A DNA stretch of 64,000 nucleotides, taken from Atriophallophorus winterbourni. Its lineage: Eukaryota > Platyhelminthes > Trematoda > Plagiorchiida > Microphallidae. Of the stretch, positions 11,701-21,482 are shown piece after piece; position 1 is the stretch's first letter; each line of letters opens with the position of its first letter. The notes beneath the pieces were generated by a model. The model did no database searches. It saw nothing but the letters and a program-made list of their open reading frames with translations, and was not told the DNA's origin. Where the stretch lies: assembly GCA_013407085.1 (NCBI GenBank), contig JACCGJ010020169.1, positions 1 through 64,000 of the forward strand, given 5' to 3'. A program made the translations under genes and the position numbers.

Positions 11701-13561
11701 GTAGAGTTAACATATTTCACTCAATATCACTCTGGATTTTGCTAACAATGGTCTCACATTCTTCTTTATTTGAGCTCAGGTTCATGTATACCAGATCTGA
11801 CATACTTGTTTCTGTTTGCTTTTTTATCAGGTTTCTGACCGGCGATATAGATCCCAATAGATTCAACATAATACTCGTGGGAATGTGGGAATTTTACTTT
11901 GGTTTCCTCGCAAAGGTTTCACGGATGACGAGGTTGGTTGCGTTTATCCATTCAAACAAGGTACCTAAATCCGTTAAACGTGCATCGGATGAAATCGAAA
12001 TTGATATATGACATCCAACTGCTGTGAAATTAAAAAGGGAAGTCCTTCTGTCTTCAGTCATCTATATATTCCTGATTTCTGGAGTATCACAATCTTTTTT
12101 GCCTACAACGATTGCATATCGCTTCTTAAATTCAACCAAGTTTCATGTATTTGACATGAGACATACGCTGTTCTGTTTCTCTTGATCAGGTGTATTCTCA
12201 ACGATGACGATGCTCATCGAATCACGTTCATTCTCATCGGAATCATAAGATTTCAATTCTGTCCAATCCCGATGGTTGCACGGATGAATTTGATCGTTGC
12301 GTTCACTCCATTTAATTGAAAGGCCAACGTATGATGGACGTTAATCGAATCGAATGGAATAAACGACCCTGCCTTAAGGGCTGTCAAATTGACCTTTGCA
12401 AAACATTCAGGCTTCATTCATGTAGAGTTAACATATTTCACTCAATATCACTCTGGATTTTGCTAACGATGGTCTCACATTTCTCCTCTATGTGAACGAA
12501 GTTCATGTATACTTGATCTGACGTACTTGTTTCTGTTTGCTTTTTTATCAGGTTTCTGACCGTCGATATAGATCACAATAGATTCAACATAATACTCGTG
12601 GGAATGTGGGAATTTTACTTCGGTTTCCTCGCTAAGGTTTCACGGATGACGAATGTGGTTGCGTTTATCCATTCAAACGAGGTACCTAAATCCGTTAAAC
12701 GTGCATTGGATATAATCGAAATCGATATATGACATCCAACTGCTGTGAAATTAAAAAGGGAAATCTATCTCTCTCCATTCATCTATATATTCCTGATTTC
12801 TGGAGTGTCACAATCTTTTATGCATACAACGATTGCATATCGTTTCTTGAATTCAACCAAGTTTCATGTATTTGACATGTGACATACGCTGTTCTGTTTC
12901 TCTTGAGCAGGTGTATTCTCAACGATGACGATGCTCATGGAATCACGTTCATTCTCATCGGAATCATGAGATTTTAATTCGGTCCAATCCCGATGGTTTC
13001 ACGGATGAATTTGATCGTTGCGTTTACTCCATTCAATTGAAAGGCCAACGTTTGCTGGACGTTGATCAAATCGAATGAAATAAAAGACCCTGCCTTAAGG
13101 ACTGTCAAATTGACTTTTACAAAACATTCAAGCTATATTCATGTAGAGTTAACATTTTTTACTCAATATCACTCTGGATTTTGCTAACAATGGTCTCACA
13201 TTTCTCCTTTATTTGAACCCAGGTTCATGTATACCAGATCTGACATAATTGTTTCTGTTTGCTTTTATCAGGTTTCTGACCGACGATTTAGATTCTAAAA
13301 GATTCAACATAATACTCGTGGGAATGTGGGAATTTTACTTTGGTTTCCTCGCTCAGGTTTCACGGATGACGAGGATGGTTGCGTTTATTCATTCAATCGA
13401 GGTACCTAAATCCGTTAAACGTGCATCGGATAGAATCGAAATGGATATATGACATCCAACTGCTGTGAAATTGAAAACGGAAGTCTTTCTGTCTTCATTC
13501 ATCTATATATTCCTGATTTATGGAATGTCACAATCTGTTTTGCCTACAACGATTGCATATA
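5726..13561 (+). repeat. Tandem satellite: 720-bp units, each a dimer of about 360-bp A and B monomers
   Basis: The landmark GTTCATGTATAC (A monomer) starts at 5851, 6567, 6755, 7477, 8192, 8911, 9633, 10337, 11059, 11780, 12501 and 13223. Spacing is 704-722 bp apart from one 188-bp step. Halfway between lies the related GTTTCATGTATTTGAC (B monomer), for example at 6206 and 9271. A and B align along their length: both have a pyrimidine tract ending in CAG, GGTTTCACGGATGA and a GTTGCGTT block. The array is therefore a two-monomer higher-order repeat. Units between about 8900 and 12500 are nearly identical, and the left-hand units are more divergent. The array stops inside a B monomer at 13561, where TAGA repeats begin. 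Frames of 64-75 codons ending in RIEMDI recur in A monomers. Confidence 0.9.
6476..6850 (+). repeat. 188-bp partial duplication inside the satellite
   Basis: The A-monomer segment beginning CAGGCTTCGTTCATGTAGAG at 6476 restarts at 6664 after only 188 bp. This gives two back-to-back partial A monomers (landmarks 6567 and 6755), the only break in the roughly 720-bp rhythm. It is best explained by replication slippage or unequal exchange within the array. Confidence 0.75.
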
Positions 13562-13571
13562 GATTCAATAG

Positions 13572-14080
<509 letters not shown>

Positions 14081-14822
14081 CTTCAAACCCAAAGTGATTT
14101 CATTACCTGCTCAATTGATTCAGGAAACATGTTACATAATATTTTGCCTCAAACACTGAACTTAATAGGTTAAAAAGAACTTTGAAAAGATCTAGCATTG
14201 ATAGTTAGAATATTCATTCCTAATCGAAGCGAATCCTGTGCTGAAATTGATTAAATCCTTTTAATCAGGATTTTTAATACCCAATTTGACAGTGCTTTGT
14301 TTATCCACAACAAACCACATGCAACTATTTAAATAAACCTTATACATGCACGCAATTGTGGACTATACAGCGCAAGGTTTGGCACTATGGTTGTGGAAAA
14401 GTTATCGCTCTACTCAGAAGGATTTATCATAACGCAACTAAAATGACTAACGGAATCTATCCTTTAAGTCGGGACTGCTTAAACTCGGATTGTGCACCCT
14501 CGATCGACGGCGCATCAGAGCTGAACTTTTCGTGACGCACCGAGTAATGCATACGGCTTTCCATCCACTTAGATATATCTTTAAATAGGGTTCCAATCTC
14601 TCTACCCGCAGTCGCAATCAGACCAGTTAAATAACACATATACAAATAAAATGTCGCCGGTACTTTCATACAGTCTGTGCATGCTTTATGTGCAACAATT
14701 TACGATGTGGGTCGATCTTCGGTGGTTCGAGAGTAGGATGTACGGTGAACCGATCAGGACTAAGCCAATTAGCGTCTCAAATGTGAGTGAACGTACTGCC
14801 GAGCCGCCTCACATGGAGTGAA
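14081..14822. other. No gene seen
   Basis: Non-repetitive sequence between the microsatellite and the gypsy remnant. It might include the 3' LTR of that element, but I could not match it to sequence beyond the element's other end near 18420-18850. Confidence 0.4.
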
Positions 14823-15699
14823 CAGCTGCTAGCGGGATTTTCCCGTTTGGCGTGGTCTTAGTATGAACCCGATTCGAGCAGAAACAGGCGCATTCGTAGG
14901 CTTGACAACAAGAACCAGAGGCTTCGAAAACAGTCCCTGCTCAGATATTCCTGTGTCTCGAAGAAGGATGGTAAACGGCCGCTCCAGGAGAATCGGTTGG
15001 CGTATCAATCTGGGCTGGTAAGGACCTTGTGTGACATGACAGGCGTGTTGGAACAATTGTGCTCGTGTTGGTGGTTAGGGCTACCGGTTGAGTTGGAGGC
15101 AAGCGTAGGTGGACCAGAAAGGGTGCGCGATTCGGTGGCATCAGCGGTGGGTGTGTGCGTACCTGAGGGAAGAAAGAAAAAGAAAACTCCCTGGTGCATG
15201 GGTTCAGGGCCACGACCGAGTGATTAGAATGAGGTACGGAATAATGCACGCGTGTATGCCAAAAGATATGAAAGTATTAACTATTTACAACAAAATCAGC
15301 GAATCGAACGGGTTGCCGTTTGGCACGTTTGGTTCCTGTAGTGGCCGAATCTGGGTTAGCTGTGGGTACAGGAGGGGTATTGACCAGTGGTGCCGGGGTT
15401 GGCGTTGGGTTATGTGGGATAACTTCCTCGTCCATGAAAGACGGTTTGACTCTGTCGATTAAGACAGTGTCATGCTTGCCGACACGGTCAATAACGTCCG
15501 TCTTGGGAGGGCGCCAAATTGCTCTGAACGGTCCAGTATAAGGAGGGTGAAGAGGATGCTTCACCATGTCATTCCGGAGAAAAAACATGTGGACAATTAG
15601 CCAACTCCTTTGGGACATGTGATGATTTGGCCTGAAGCCGTGGGGGTGATGGGCGAAAACGACCCATGTAATGGCGCAAGAGTGTCACGTAATCGCCGT
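14823..15699 (-). pseudogene. gypsy integrase C-terminal region and polyprotein tail
   Basis: Readable motifs are ATVAELTYGRAIALPGEYV at the upstream edge, MFFLRNDMVKHPLHPPYTGP at about 15600-15530 (the GPF/Y-type module), and a Pro/Thr-rich tail ending KRAKRQPVRFADFVVNS at 15277. Below 15270 the translation is low-complexity Pro/Thr/Ser and may be a different tail frame or 3' untranslated sequence. No chromodomain is evident. Confidence 0.65.
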
Positions 15700-16360
15700 A
15701 GGCGAAGGGTGATTGTTTATTTTGGGGCGACATACTCGCCAGGTAGAGCGATGGCGCGACCGTATGTCAATTCGGCTACGGTAGCCTGCAAAGGGGTTTT
15801 AAAGGTTGACTTCAAACCTAGGAGGACGATCGGTAGGACTTCGGTCCAGTCAATACCTCCATGCGCCATCAATGCAGCCTCGAGCTGCATGTGCAACCTT
15901 TCGACCATCCCATTCGCCGCGTGGTGTTAAGCTGTAGTTCGGAGATGCTGGTAACCCAGAGTAGCTAGCAATTTACTGAAGGCACCATCGAAATGGGAAA
16001 CTCGGTCCGTAGTGACAATACCCGGACAACCGAACTGTGCCACCCAACGCTCGAAAAAGGCATGTGCAACTGTCTTGGAAGAGCAGTTGTGAAGTGGGAT
16101 GGCCTCAGGCCACCTAGTGAAACGGTCGATTATCGTGAGAATATATATATATATATATGGTCACGTGAAGGGGGAAATGGGACGATTAAGTCCACGTGTA
16201 TATGTGAGAAGAGCTCATCCGTTTCGACAAAAGTTCCTAATGGACTCTTGGTGTGTCGATGGATTTTCGTGAGCTGGCATTCACGACACGCTTTGGTCCA
16301 ACTTCGAATATCCTTACTAGCTTTTGGCAAGATAAATCGAGCCGTTATCATTTTAACACT
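15700..16360 (-). pseudogene. gypsy integrase (zinc-binding and DDE core)
   Basis: The zinc-binding end appears as SWTKACRECQLTKIHRHTKS, followed by HIHVDLIVPFPPS with the first catalytic Asp. After a TA microsatellite the core resumes: RFTRWPEAIPLHN, FGCPGIVTTDRVSHFDGAF (second Asp) and AANGMVERLHMQLEAAL (Glu), ending LPIVLLGLKSTFKTPLQATV. All three catalytic residues are visible. The frame is broken at 16141-16158 by the TA run and by a stop near 15930. Confidence 0.8.
16141..16158. repeat. TA microsatellite inside the integrase frame
   Basis: An uninterrupted TA run lies between the HVDLIVPFPPS motif and the rest of the integrase core. It has expanded inside former coding sequence and shifts the frame. 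Confidence 0.9.
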
Positions 16361-16566
16361 GGCACGAAGCCAGGATGGGAGAGATTGTGTAATCCCTCAA
16401 AAACTCGCCGCCTGAATTCAGATGGAATCAGTGGTCGTGGTGTGGTTTGTGAAACGCCGCACAGGATATCGCCCGAGCCGTCAGGCAAGGGTTAAAGTCC
16501 AATGTCAAGGGAAGTGGAGTCCCTGAGCTGTGCAGTTTCGGAGTCAGCAGCTTGCGCTGCGGCGAT

Positions 16567-16980
16567 CTAATTGAGGTCAATGGAGGACGGCAACTCTACT
16601 ACATTTATTCGAGAGAGTGCATCCGCGACCGGATTTTGTGCAACTGCAACATGCTGTATGTCAGTCGTAAATTGACTGACAAAATCCAGGTGCCGTGTCT
16701 CTCCAGGAGAATATCGCTCTGATGACTTGCTGAGCGAGTGGATGAGGGGCTTATGATCAGTAAACACTGCGAACTGTCTGCCCTCCAGGAAATGGCGGAA
16801 ATGTTTAATTCCGAGGTAGAAAGCCAAAATCTCTCTACCGAACGTGCTATATCGGGTATCTGCGGGCTGTAGCCGCTTAGAGAAGAACGATATAGGGAAC
16901 CACGACCCGTCAACATATTGTTGAAGCACCGCCCCCACTGCTTCGGCAGATGCGTCCGTAAACAATGACAGCGGGGCGTC
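16567..16980 (-). pseudogene. gypsy RNase H domain
   Basis: A 132-codon open stretch holds the complete domain: FTDASAEAVGAVLQQ (first catalytic Asp), FGREILAFYLGIKHFRHFLE (catalytic Glu), FTDHKPLIHSL (Asp) and PVADALSRINVV at the end. RNase H removes element RNA from the RNA-DNA hybrid. It is the best preserved domain of this element, but it lies downstream of a deleted RT. Confidence 0.85.
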
Positions 16981-16984
16981 GGCC

Positions 16985-17150
16985 TATAGTGGCTAAGTGA
17001 TTTGATGTTTGTTATGTGTGATATTAACAAAGTGAAAACCGATTTGGCTTTGGTTTGAGCGGCATTACATAAAACAAACGGCATACGAACAAATTCGTAA
17101 AGTCCGAATGGTGTGTTAACTGCCGTCTTTGGGATGTCCGCTTCCGCGAC
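16985..17150 (-). pseudogene. gypsy RT palm region with the YxDD box deleted
   Basis: The RT motif FGLYEFVRMPFVLCNAAQT is readable at about 17110-17040. Within some 60 bases the sequence is already at the linker to RNase H (APLSLFTDAS near 16975). The palm and thumb with YxDD, normally well over a hundred codons, are therefore deleted, so this copy cannot encode an active RT. Confidence 0.7.
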
Positions 17151-17751
17151 CGGTATTTGGTTATACGCTCGAACCAGGTATACCTTGCTAAAAATGGATA
17201 TTGGCAGCCAGGTCTTGAATATGCGGGATCGGGTACCTATCGGGTACCCTCGCTTTATTTAACCTGCGGTAATCATTGCACGGGCGCCAATCGTTTAGGT
17301 TTTTCTTCGGTGCCATGTGCAGAGGAGATGACTAAGGGCTACTGGAAGGTCTATGATGCCCAATGCCAGCATGTGCTGGAACTCTTTGCGTGCTATCTTA
17401 ACTTTTCAGGCGTTAATCGCCTCGGTCTTCCGTAAACCGGGGGCCCACGTGTGGTAATATGGTGTTTTACTGGGGTGGAGACTGCAGGTAGTACAGTCGG
17501 TGATGCGCGGAATAAGTTAGCATAGTTCGCAAGCAGCGGGCATAAGATGGTTCGATGTCGCCGTAGCTAAATACCGGAGATATCCTTGCGTCACTGCTCG
17601 GGGTACCAAGAACTTTAAGACGGGTAGTTCCATGTATCAGTTGCGAGCGTCGGGAATCTACAAAGAGATGGAATGCGTGCAAGAAGTCAATGCCTGGTAT
17701 GGCAAAATAGACCGCGGCGATCGTGAAAATCCAGCGGAATTCACGACGCAC
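17150..17751 (-). pseudogene. gypsy protease C-terminus and RT N-terminal half
   Basis: Protease-end motifs appear at 17751-17600 (FTIAAVYFAIPGIDFLHAFH, LIHGTTRLKVLG). The RT fingers follow at about 17330-17260 (WRPCNDYRRLN), then IPVAEADIPKTAV at about 17160. The active-site Asp-Thr/Ser-Gly of the protease is absent. The reading frame changes several times. Confidence 0.7.
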
Positions 17752-17767
17752 TTGACAATGCCATCCG

Positions 17768-18529
17768 TCATCTCTGCCAGCTCAGATATCGGAGTACTTT
17801 TTCTGAAACTAGGATAGTCTGCACGTACTTCGGTAGGCACTGAACCCAAAGTTCCCGAATTAACGACTCATCCATACGAGCTGACCTCAGAAGCCGTCGC
17901 ATCTCCATCAATATGGTAGATGGCTTTCTTCCGACAACCTCCAGATCTCCAAAATGCTGTTGCAGCCTAACGCGTTCGGATGGGACCGTGCGGGAAATCA
18001 CGGCTTGTTTGAGGCTATGGTAGCGGTCGCCTTCGGTGGCAGTGAGGACTGCGTCGCGAACCTGCAGTAATATGTCGGTAGGCAGTTCTTGTGTCAAAAA
18101 GGAGAAAATCGCTGCGTAATCTACGATATTCTTGGCGCTAAGCTCCGTTTCAAAAAAGTAGAACGAATACTTGGGTTCCTGTGGAATGAAACTGGGAACT
18201 GTGATGGCCGGAAAAGTTAATAATATGCGCTTAGATTCACTCACGATGACCCGTCCAAGTGAAAAAAAACTGATTGAAATAGCAGGTGCGAAATAAAAAA
18301 CGAAACACACAGAAATACGTACCCAAAAAATAAGTGCCGAAAAAGATAATAATCGGAAAAACGTTTGACTTACCGGAAAGATACACGAAGGATGAGTGTA
18401 CGGAGGGTTCACCAATTTGTAGTAGACCAGATTACTACAATAATGTCCCCAAGAACGTTGGAGAAAAGGCACAGGAGATGAAAGGTTAATCGCTGTAGCC
18501 AAAACGTGTACAGAGCGTTTACGATGCAC
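17768..18529 (-). pseudogene. gypsy gag (capsid region)
   Basis: The C-terminal two-thirds of this 253-codon frame reads as a Ty3/gypsy capsid: FIPQEPKYSFYFFETELSAK, FSFLTQELPTDILLQVRDAV, DRYHSLKQAVISR, SERVRLQQHFGDLEVVGRKP, then LLRSARMDESLIRELWVQ. Gag packages the element RNA into cytoplasmic particles. The first 100 or so codons look like leader or LTR read-through rather than protein. No CCHC knuckle follows; the sequence runs straight into the protease remnant, so a deletion joins them. Confidence 0.75.
18401..18414 (-). promoter_or_regulatory. Possible tRNA primer-binding site of the gypsy element
   Basis: On the minus strand TGGTGAACCCTCCG lies just upstream of the gag frame and follows a CTACA that could end a 5' LTR. 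TGG at the start is what a primer complementary to a tRNA CCA end requires. The matching LTR could not be verified, so this rests on position and the first few bases. Confidence 0.35.
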
Positions 18530-18530
18530 T

Positions 18531-18843
18531 CACGAACGAACGGAAGTTAATATTGTCAAGGTCAATGTTTTGACAAAAAAAAGCAAGCGGTTTTACATGT
18601 ACTTTTCTCCAATGTTATTTCCTTTCACATTCTATACCTATATATATGGATGAGTAAACCATGTTTGTCATTATTGGAAGTGAGCTGCCATACGAACTTC
18701 TCTGAAGCCTTCGTCTTCTTTCTCAATAGTAGGTTGGGCAATATCGTGGGTAGCATATACGGGTGCAAGATTAGCTCCATATCAAGAACGTAACAGTTTG
18801 GCGACGGGTTTATTCAAGTAACGGAATCATGGAATAATCTAAG
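18531..18843. other. No gene seen
   Basis: Between the minus-strand gypsy gag and a plus-strand gag fragment. It may contain part of the upstream gypsy LTR, but nothing can be matched. Confidence 0.4.
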
Positions 18844-19178
18844 ATGGAAATTCTTTTGGAGCGGCAAATGATGTAGATGAAACATCTACTTCAAAAGCAA
18901 GTACCAAGCACAGAAGCACGTGCTATTCCACCCTCCGTTGACGGAATTGCGAACAGTATCGCAGAATTTTTAATGATCCGGAAGCGAACGTCACGTTTAA
19001 TACTTGATTCAGACGTTATGAAGACCTTTTTCGTGTTGATTTGTCGGCTCAAGATGATGCATGGAAAGTCCAGCTGCTGTCGCGTAAACTTGGACCAGCA
19101 GAGCTGTATAAATACTGCAACCTGATCCTTCTCAAAAATCCTCGTTTTTTAGACCATATGTTGTCGAACAACACTTGA
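18844..19178 (+). pseudogene. Ty3/gypsy gag fragment (second family)
   Basis: Starts MEILLERQM and continues IPPSVDGIANSIAEF. After a frameshift it reads FRVDLSAQDDAWKVQLLSRK and GPAELYKYCNLILLKNPR, ending at a TGA. This is the N-terminal gag style of K02A2.6-like gypsy elements and differs from the gag at 17768-18529. No pol follows; a LINE in the opposite orientation begins at once. Confidence 0.65.
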
Positions 19179-19180
19179 AG

Positions 19181-20370
19181 TTAGCAATCTAAAGCGGAAC
19201 CACCAACTTCAAAAATGACGAAGAAAAGCATTTGCACGTAATGCCCGTTGGCGTTTAAGACTCCGGAGTACACTGAAATTTTCCCATATGGGTCGGAGCC
19301 TCGAGAGAAATCGGTTGGTGCAGAAGGCCAGTTAAACCATGCTTCAAAATGTTCTCTCCATCGCTCCATGCGCATCTGCACGTTAAAAACTGGCAAAACA
19401 TTTTTCTCCACGTATCAGCTCACAAATAGCTGGTGGCACGCTTACAGTAGTTCTGATGAGTTAGAACAATTTTCTGAAATTGTCTACAGCTGACGCAGAT
19501 ATCATTTCTGTAATATTAAAACTACACCAACAGATAAACGCATGACCTGAATCTAGACAGGTGCCCCACTTTAAACGGCACACATCTTTACCACGAGTAG
19601 CTGATAGCAATTTGGTCAATTTGCGTGAAAAAGGCTGTCAATCGACATTTCCCGGTGAAGCAGTGACGCTTCGAATGGAGGAAGTTAGTGCTGGCAAGGT
19701 AAAGTCTGTGCTCAGAACACAAGCTAAGCAATCTTTTGCTGATATCATCACGATGGCAATCACGACCAAACATATCAGCCACAAAATGATCGTTTAATGA
19801 TAGACGGTCAACACGTGCGTTCCTGTCTCGAGCTAGGACAACGATGTCATTTTTCGATGCATGTAATCTTCCATAAAAAGCATCCTTGTCAAGTTTAAAG
19901 GTACAATTAGACGGTGCGTACGCAGATACCACTAATAGGTTGCGCGATTATTTTCGAAATCCGTTTTTACTACAAAATAGCGACTGTCGACTGGAATCCA
20001 GGCTAACAGTGTGACCTCAGATCGCTCACTCAAGACAATTCCGACACCAGCTTGACCAGATACCTTGGCATCATCATCAGTGGTCAGGCGTAGGTAATGC
20101 GACTTGCGTAAATTCGAAGGGTTAGACAATCGTGTAACCGAGCTAGAGTTATGCATGCGTGTTACCGACAAACAGCACACATCGAGGCTATCAATTTTGC
20201 GAGCCAAGGCTTCTTGCTGTCCGATGTTAGCTGAAGTCCGTTATTTGAACGCTCCTAATTTGAATGGTACGCTTGGATGTAAAAACGCTCTGAAGGCATT
20301 CGAATCACGCAGAACTATTCGAAGTGGGTCAATTTGGAAACCTTGATGAATGAGCTGCACTTTCGTCTGG
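19181..20370 (-). pseudogene. LINE fragment: endonuclease and start of RT linker
   Basis: The minus strand reads ARKIDSLDVCCLSVTRMHNS and YLRLTTDDDAKVSGQAGVGI at 20207-20030. Then come SAYAPSNCTFKLDKDAFYGR, IVVLARDRNARVDRLSLNDH and YLASTNFLHSKRHCFTGK at 19930-19640, and finally MRMERWREHFEAWFNWPSAP near 19370. These are the endonuclease and RT linker of an APE-type LINE closely related to the copy at 30976-32960. The Gly-Asp of the endonuclease GDMNAR motif reads ARDRNAR here, and several frames are used. RT proper is absent. Confidence 0.75.
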
Positions 20371-20985
20371 GTTATTTAAAGAACCACAAAACCGCAAGCA
20401 TCACTAACGGACGTCATGACAGGTGTATAGTTTGATAAACTAAACGAAATCACGCAGTGCTTTGAAAGTAAGGTCGTCCATGGAACATCAGTAACAGCCT
20501 TCTGGGAGCCACTAGGAAACCACGCAGCCAAAAGTATTTCGCTTAAATCCCATGGCAAGACTTATGTATGCATCATTATTAGAATAAGCTTGTGCTTCAA
20601 CCAGTACCCTCGATTTTTATTGCACGTTCATAAATCTGTAAAGTCGAGAAATCAATATCAGTAGGTTGACGCGATTTCTTACACTATGCTCTTGCCCCTG
20701 TATTCGACGAAGTGGTAAAAGTGTAATAGTAGGCAACGCGTTTCGTCTGGGCCACAGACCAGCGCCAGAAGATCGTCCCAGACCCTTAAAGACTGTGTAA
20801 GACTGCGCTGGGTATGTGAACTTACTGCTGAAGCGAGATTACGGTTGAAGAGTAGTGAACATCGACTCCGCGTTATCTCTCTCTGAAAGATATTAAAAAT
20901 GCGAAAAGCTTCTCAGGAGATTAACGAGCGCATATTCGCAGGTAAAACTAACTTGTGTGTGTTAGATTTACGGGTTGTAAGGATG
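20371..20985. other. No gene seen
   Basis: No coding or repeat motif I can support. Confidence 0.4.
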
Positions 20986-21470
20986 ATTCAAGATTCAAGA
21001 TTCAAGAATTTATGGTATAAAAAAGCTCGTAGCTGTACAACACCACAGGATATTCGTATAAGGACAATAAATATATATACAAAAAAAGATTGAGTCTTTA
21101 GGAAGATCGACAGTTTTGTAGTTGCAAAAAATGCCATGTATTGTGGCGGTATGATGGGTAAAAAAATATTCGTTTGGAAAAAAAATCATGTTATATAAAC
21201 GGGATGTAGGGTGGAATTACTACGCATAAATATATCCAATTTGTTCCTGAAAATCCTTTCACTAGATGATTGGACAACATCTGACGGTAGGGAGTTCCAT
21301 AAGAAACAAACGCGCACCGAATAAAAAAACCGACGGCAGTTCCGGTGGGAATGTGGAATATCAAATGCAAATGGGTGAGTACGTGTGGCATTGCTTGACC
21401 AGATGCAAAAGTTCGTTGGGAGCCTCTGTCGATAGGAATTCGAATGCCTCTGCATACTTAAAAAGGTATA
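20986..21470 (-). pseudogene. 5'-truncated CR1-type LINE: ORF2 C-terminus and 3' tail
   Basis: The minus-strand frame 21455-21186 reads CRRFFYSVRVCFLWNSLPSD and then FRNKLDIFM, matching the C-terminal end of the CR1 ORF2s elsewhere in the window. It is followed by a 3' end with repeated TTGAATC units (plus-strand GATTCAA at 20990-21007). This is a typical 5'-truncated insertion. Confidence 0.8.
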
Positions 21471-21482
21471 TATTTTAATGCG

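Larger units (their letters stand above)
14823..18530 (-). mobile_element. Ty3/gypsy-type LTR retrotransposon remnant
   Basis: Minus-strand translation gives, in order, gag (18529-17768), end of protease and start of RT (17751-17150), RNase H (16980-16567), integrase (16360-15700) and the integrase C-terminal region (15700-14823). This is the pol order of Ty3/gypsy elements and resembles trematode CsRn1-like elements. The gag zinc knuckle, the protease active site and the RT YxDD box are all missing, and frames shift repeatedly. No LTR pair could be matched by eye. Confidence 0.85.

Noticed and set aside
14081..14822. 3' LTR of the gypsy element
   Set aside because: I compared the stretch with the sequence upstream of gag (18420-18850) and found no convincing match, so no LTR is called.
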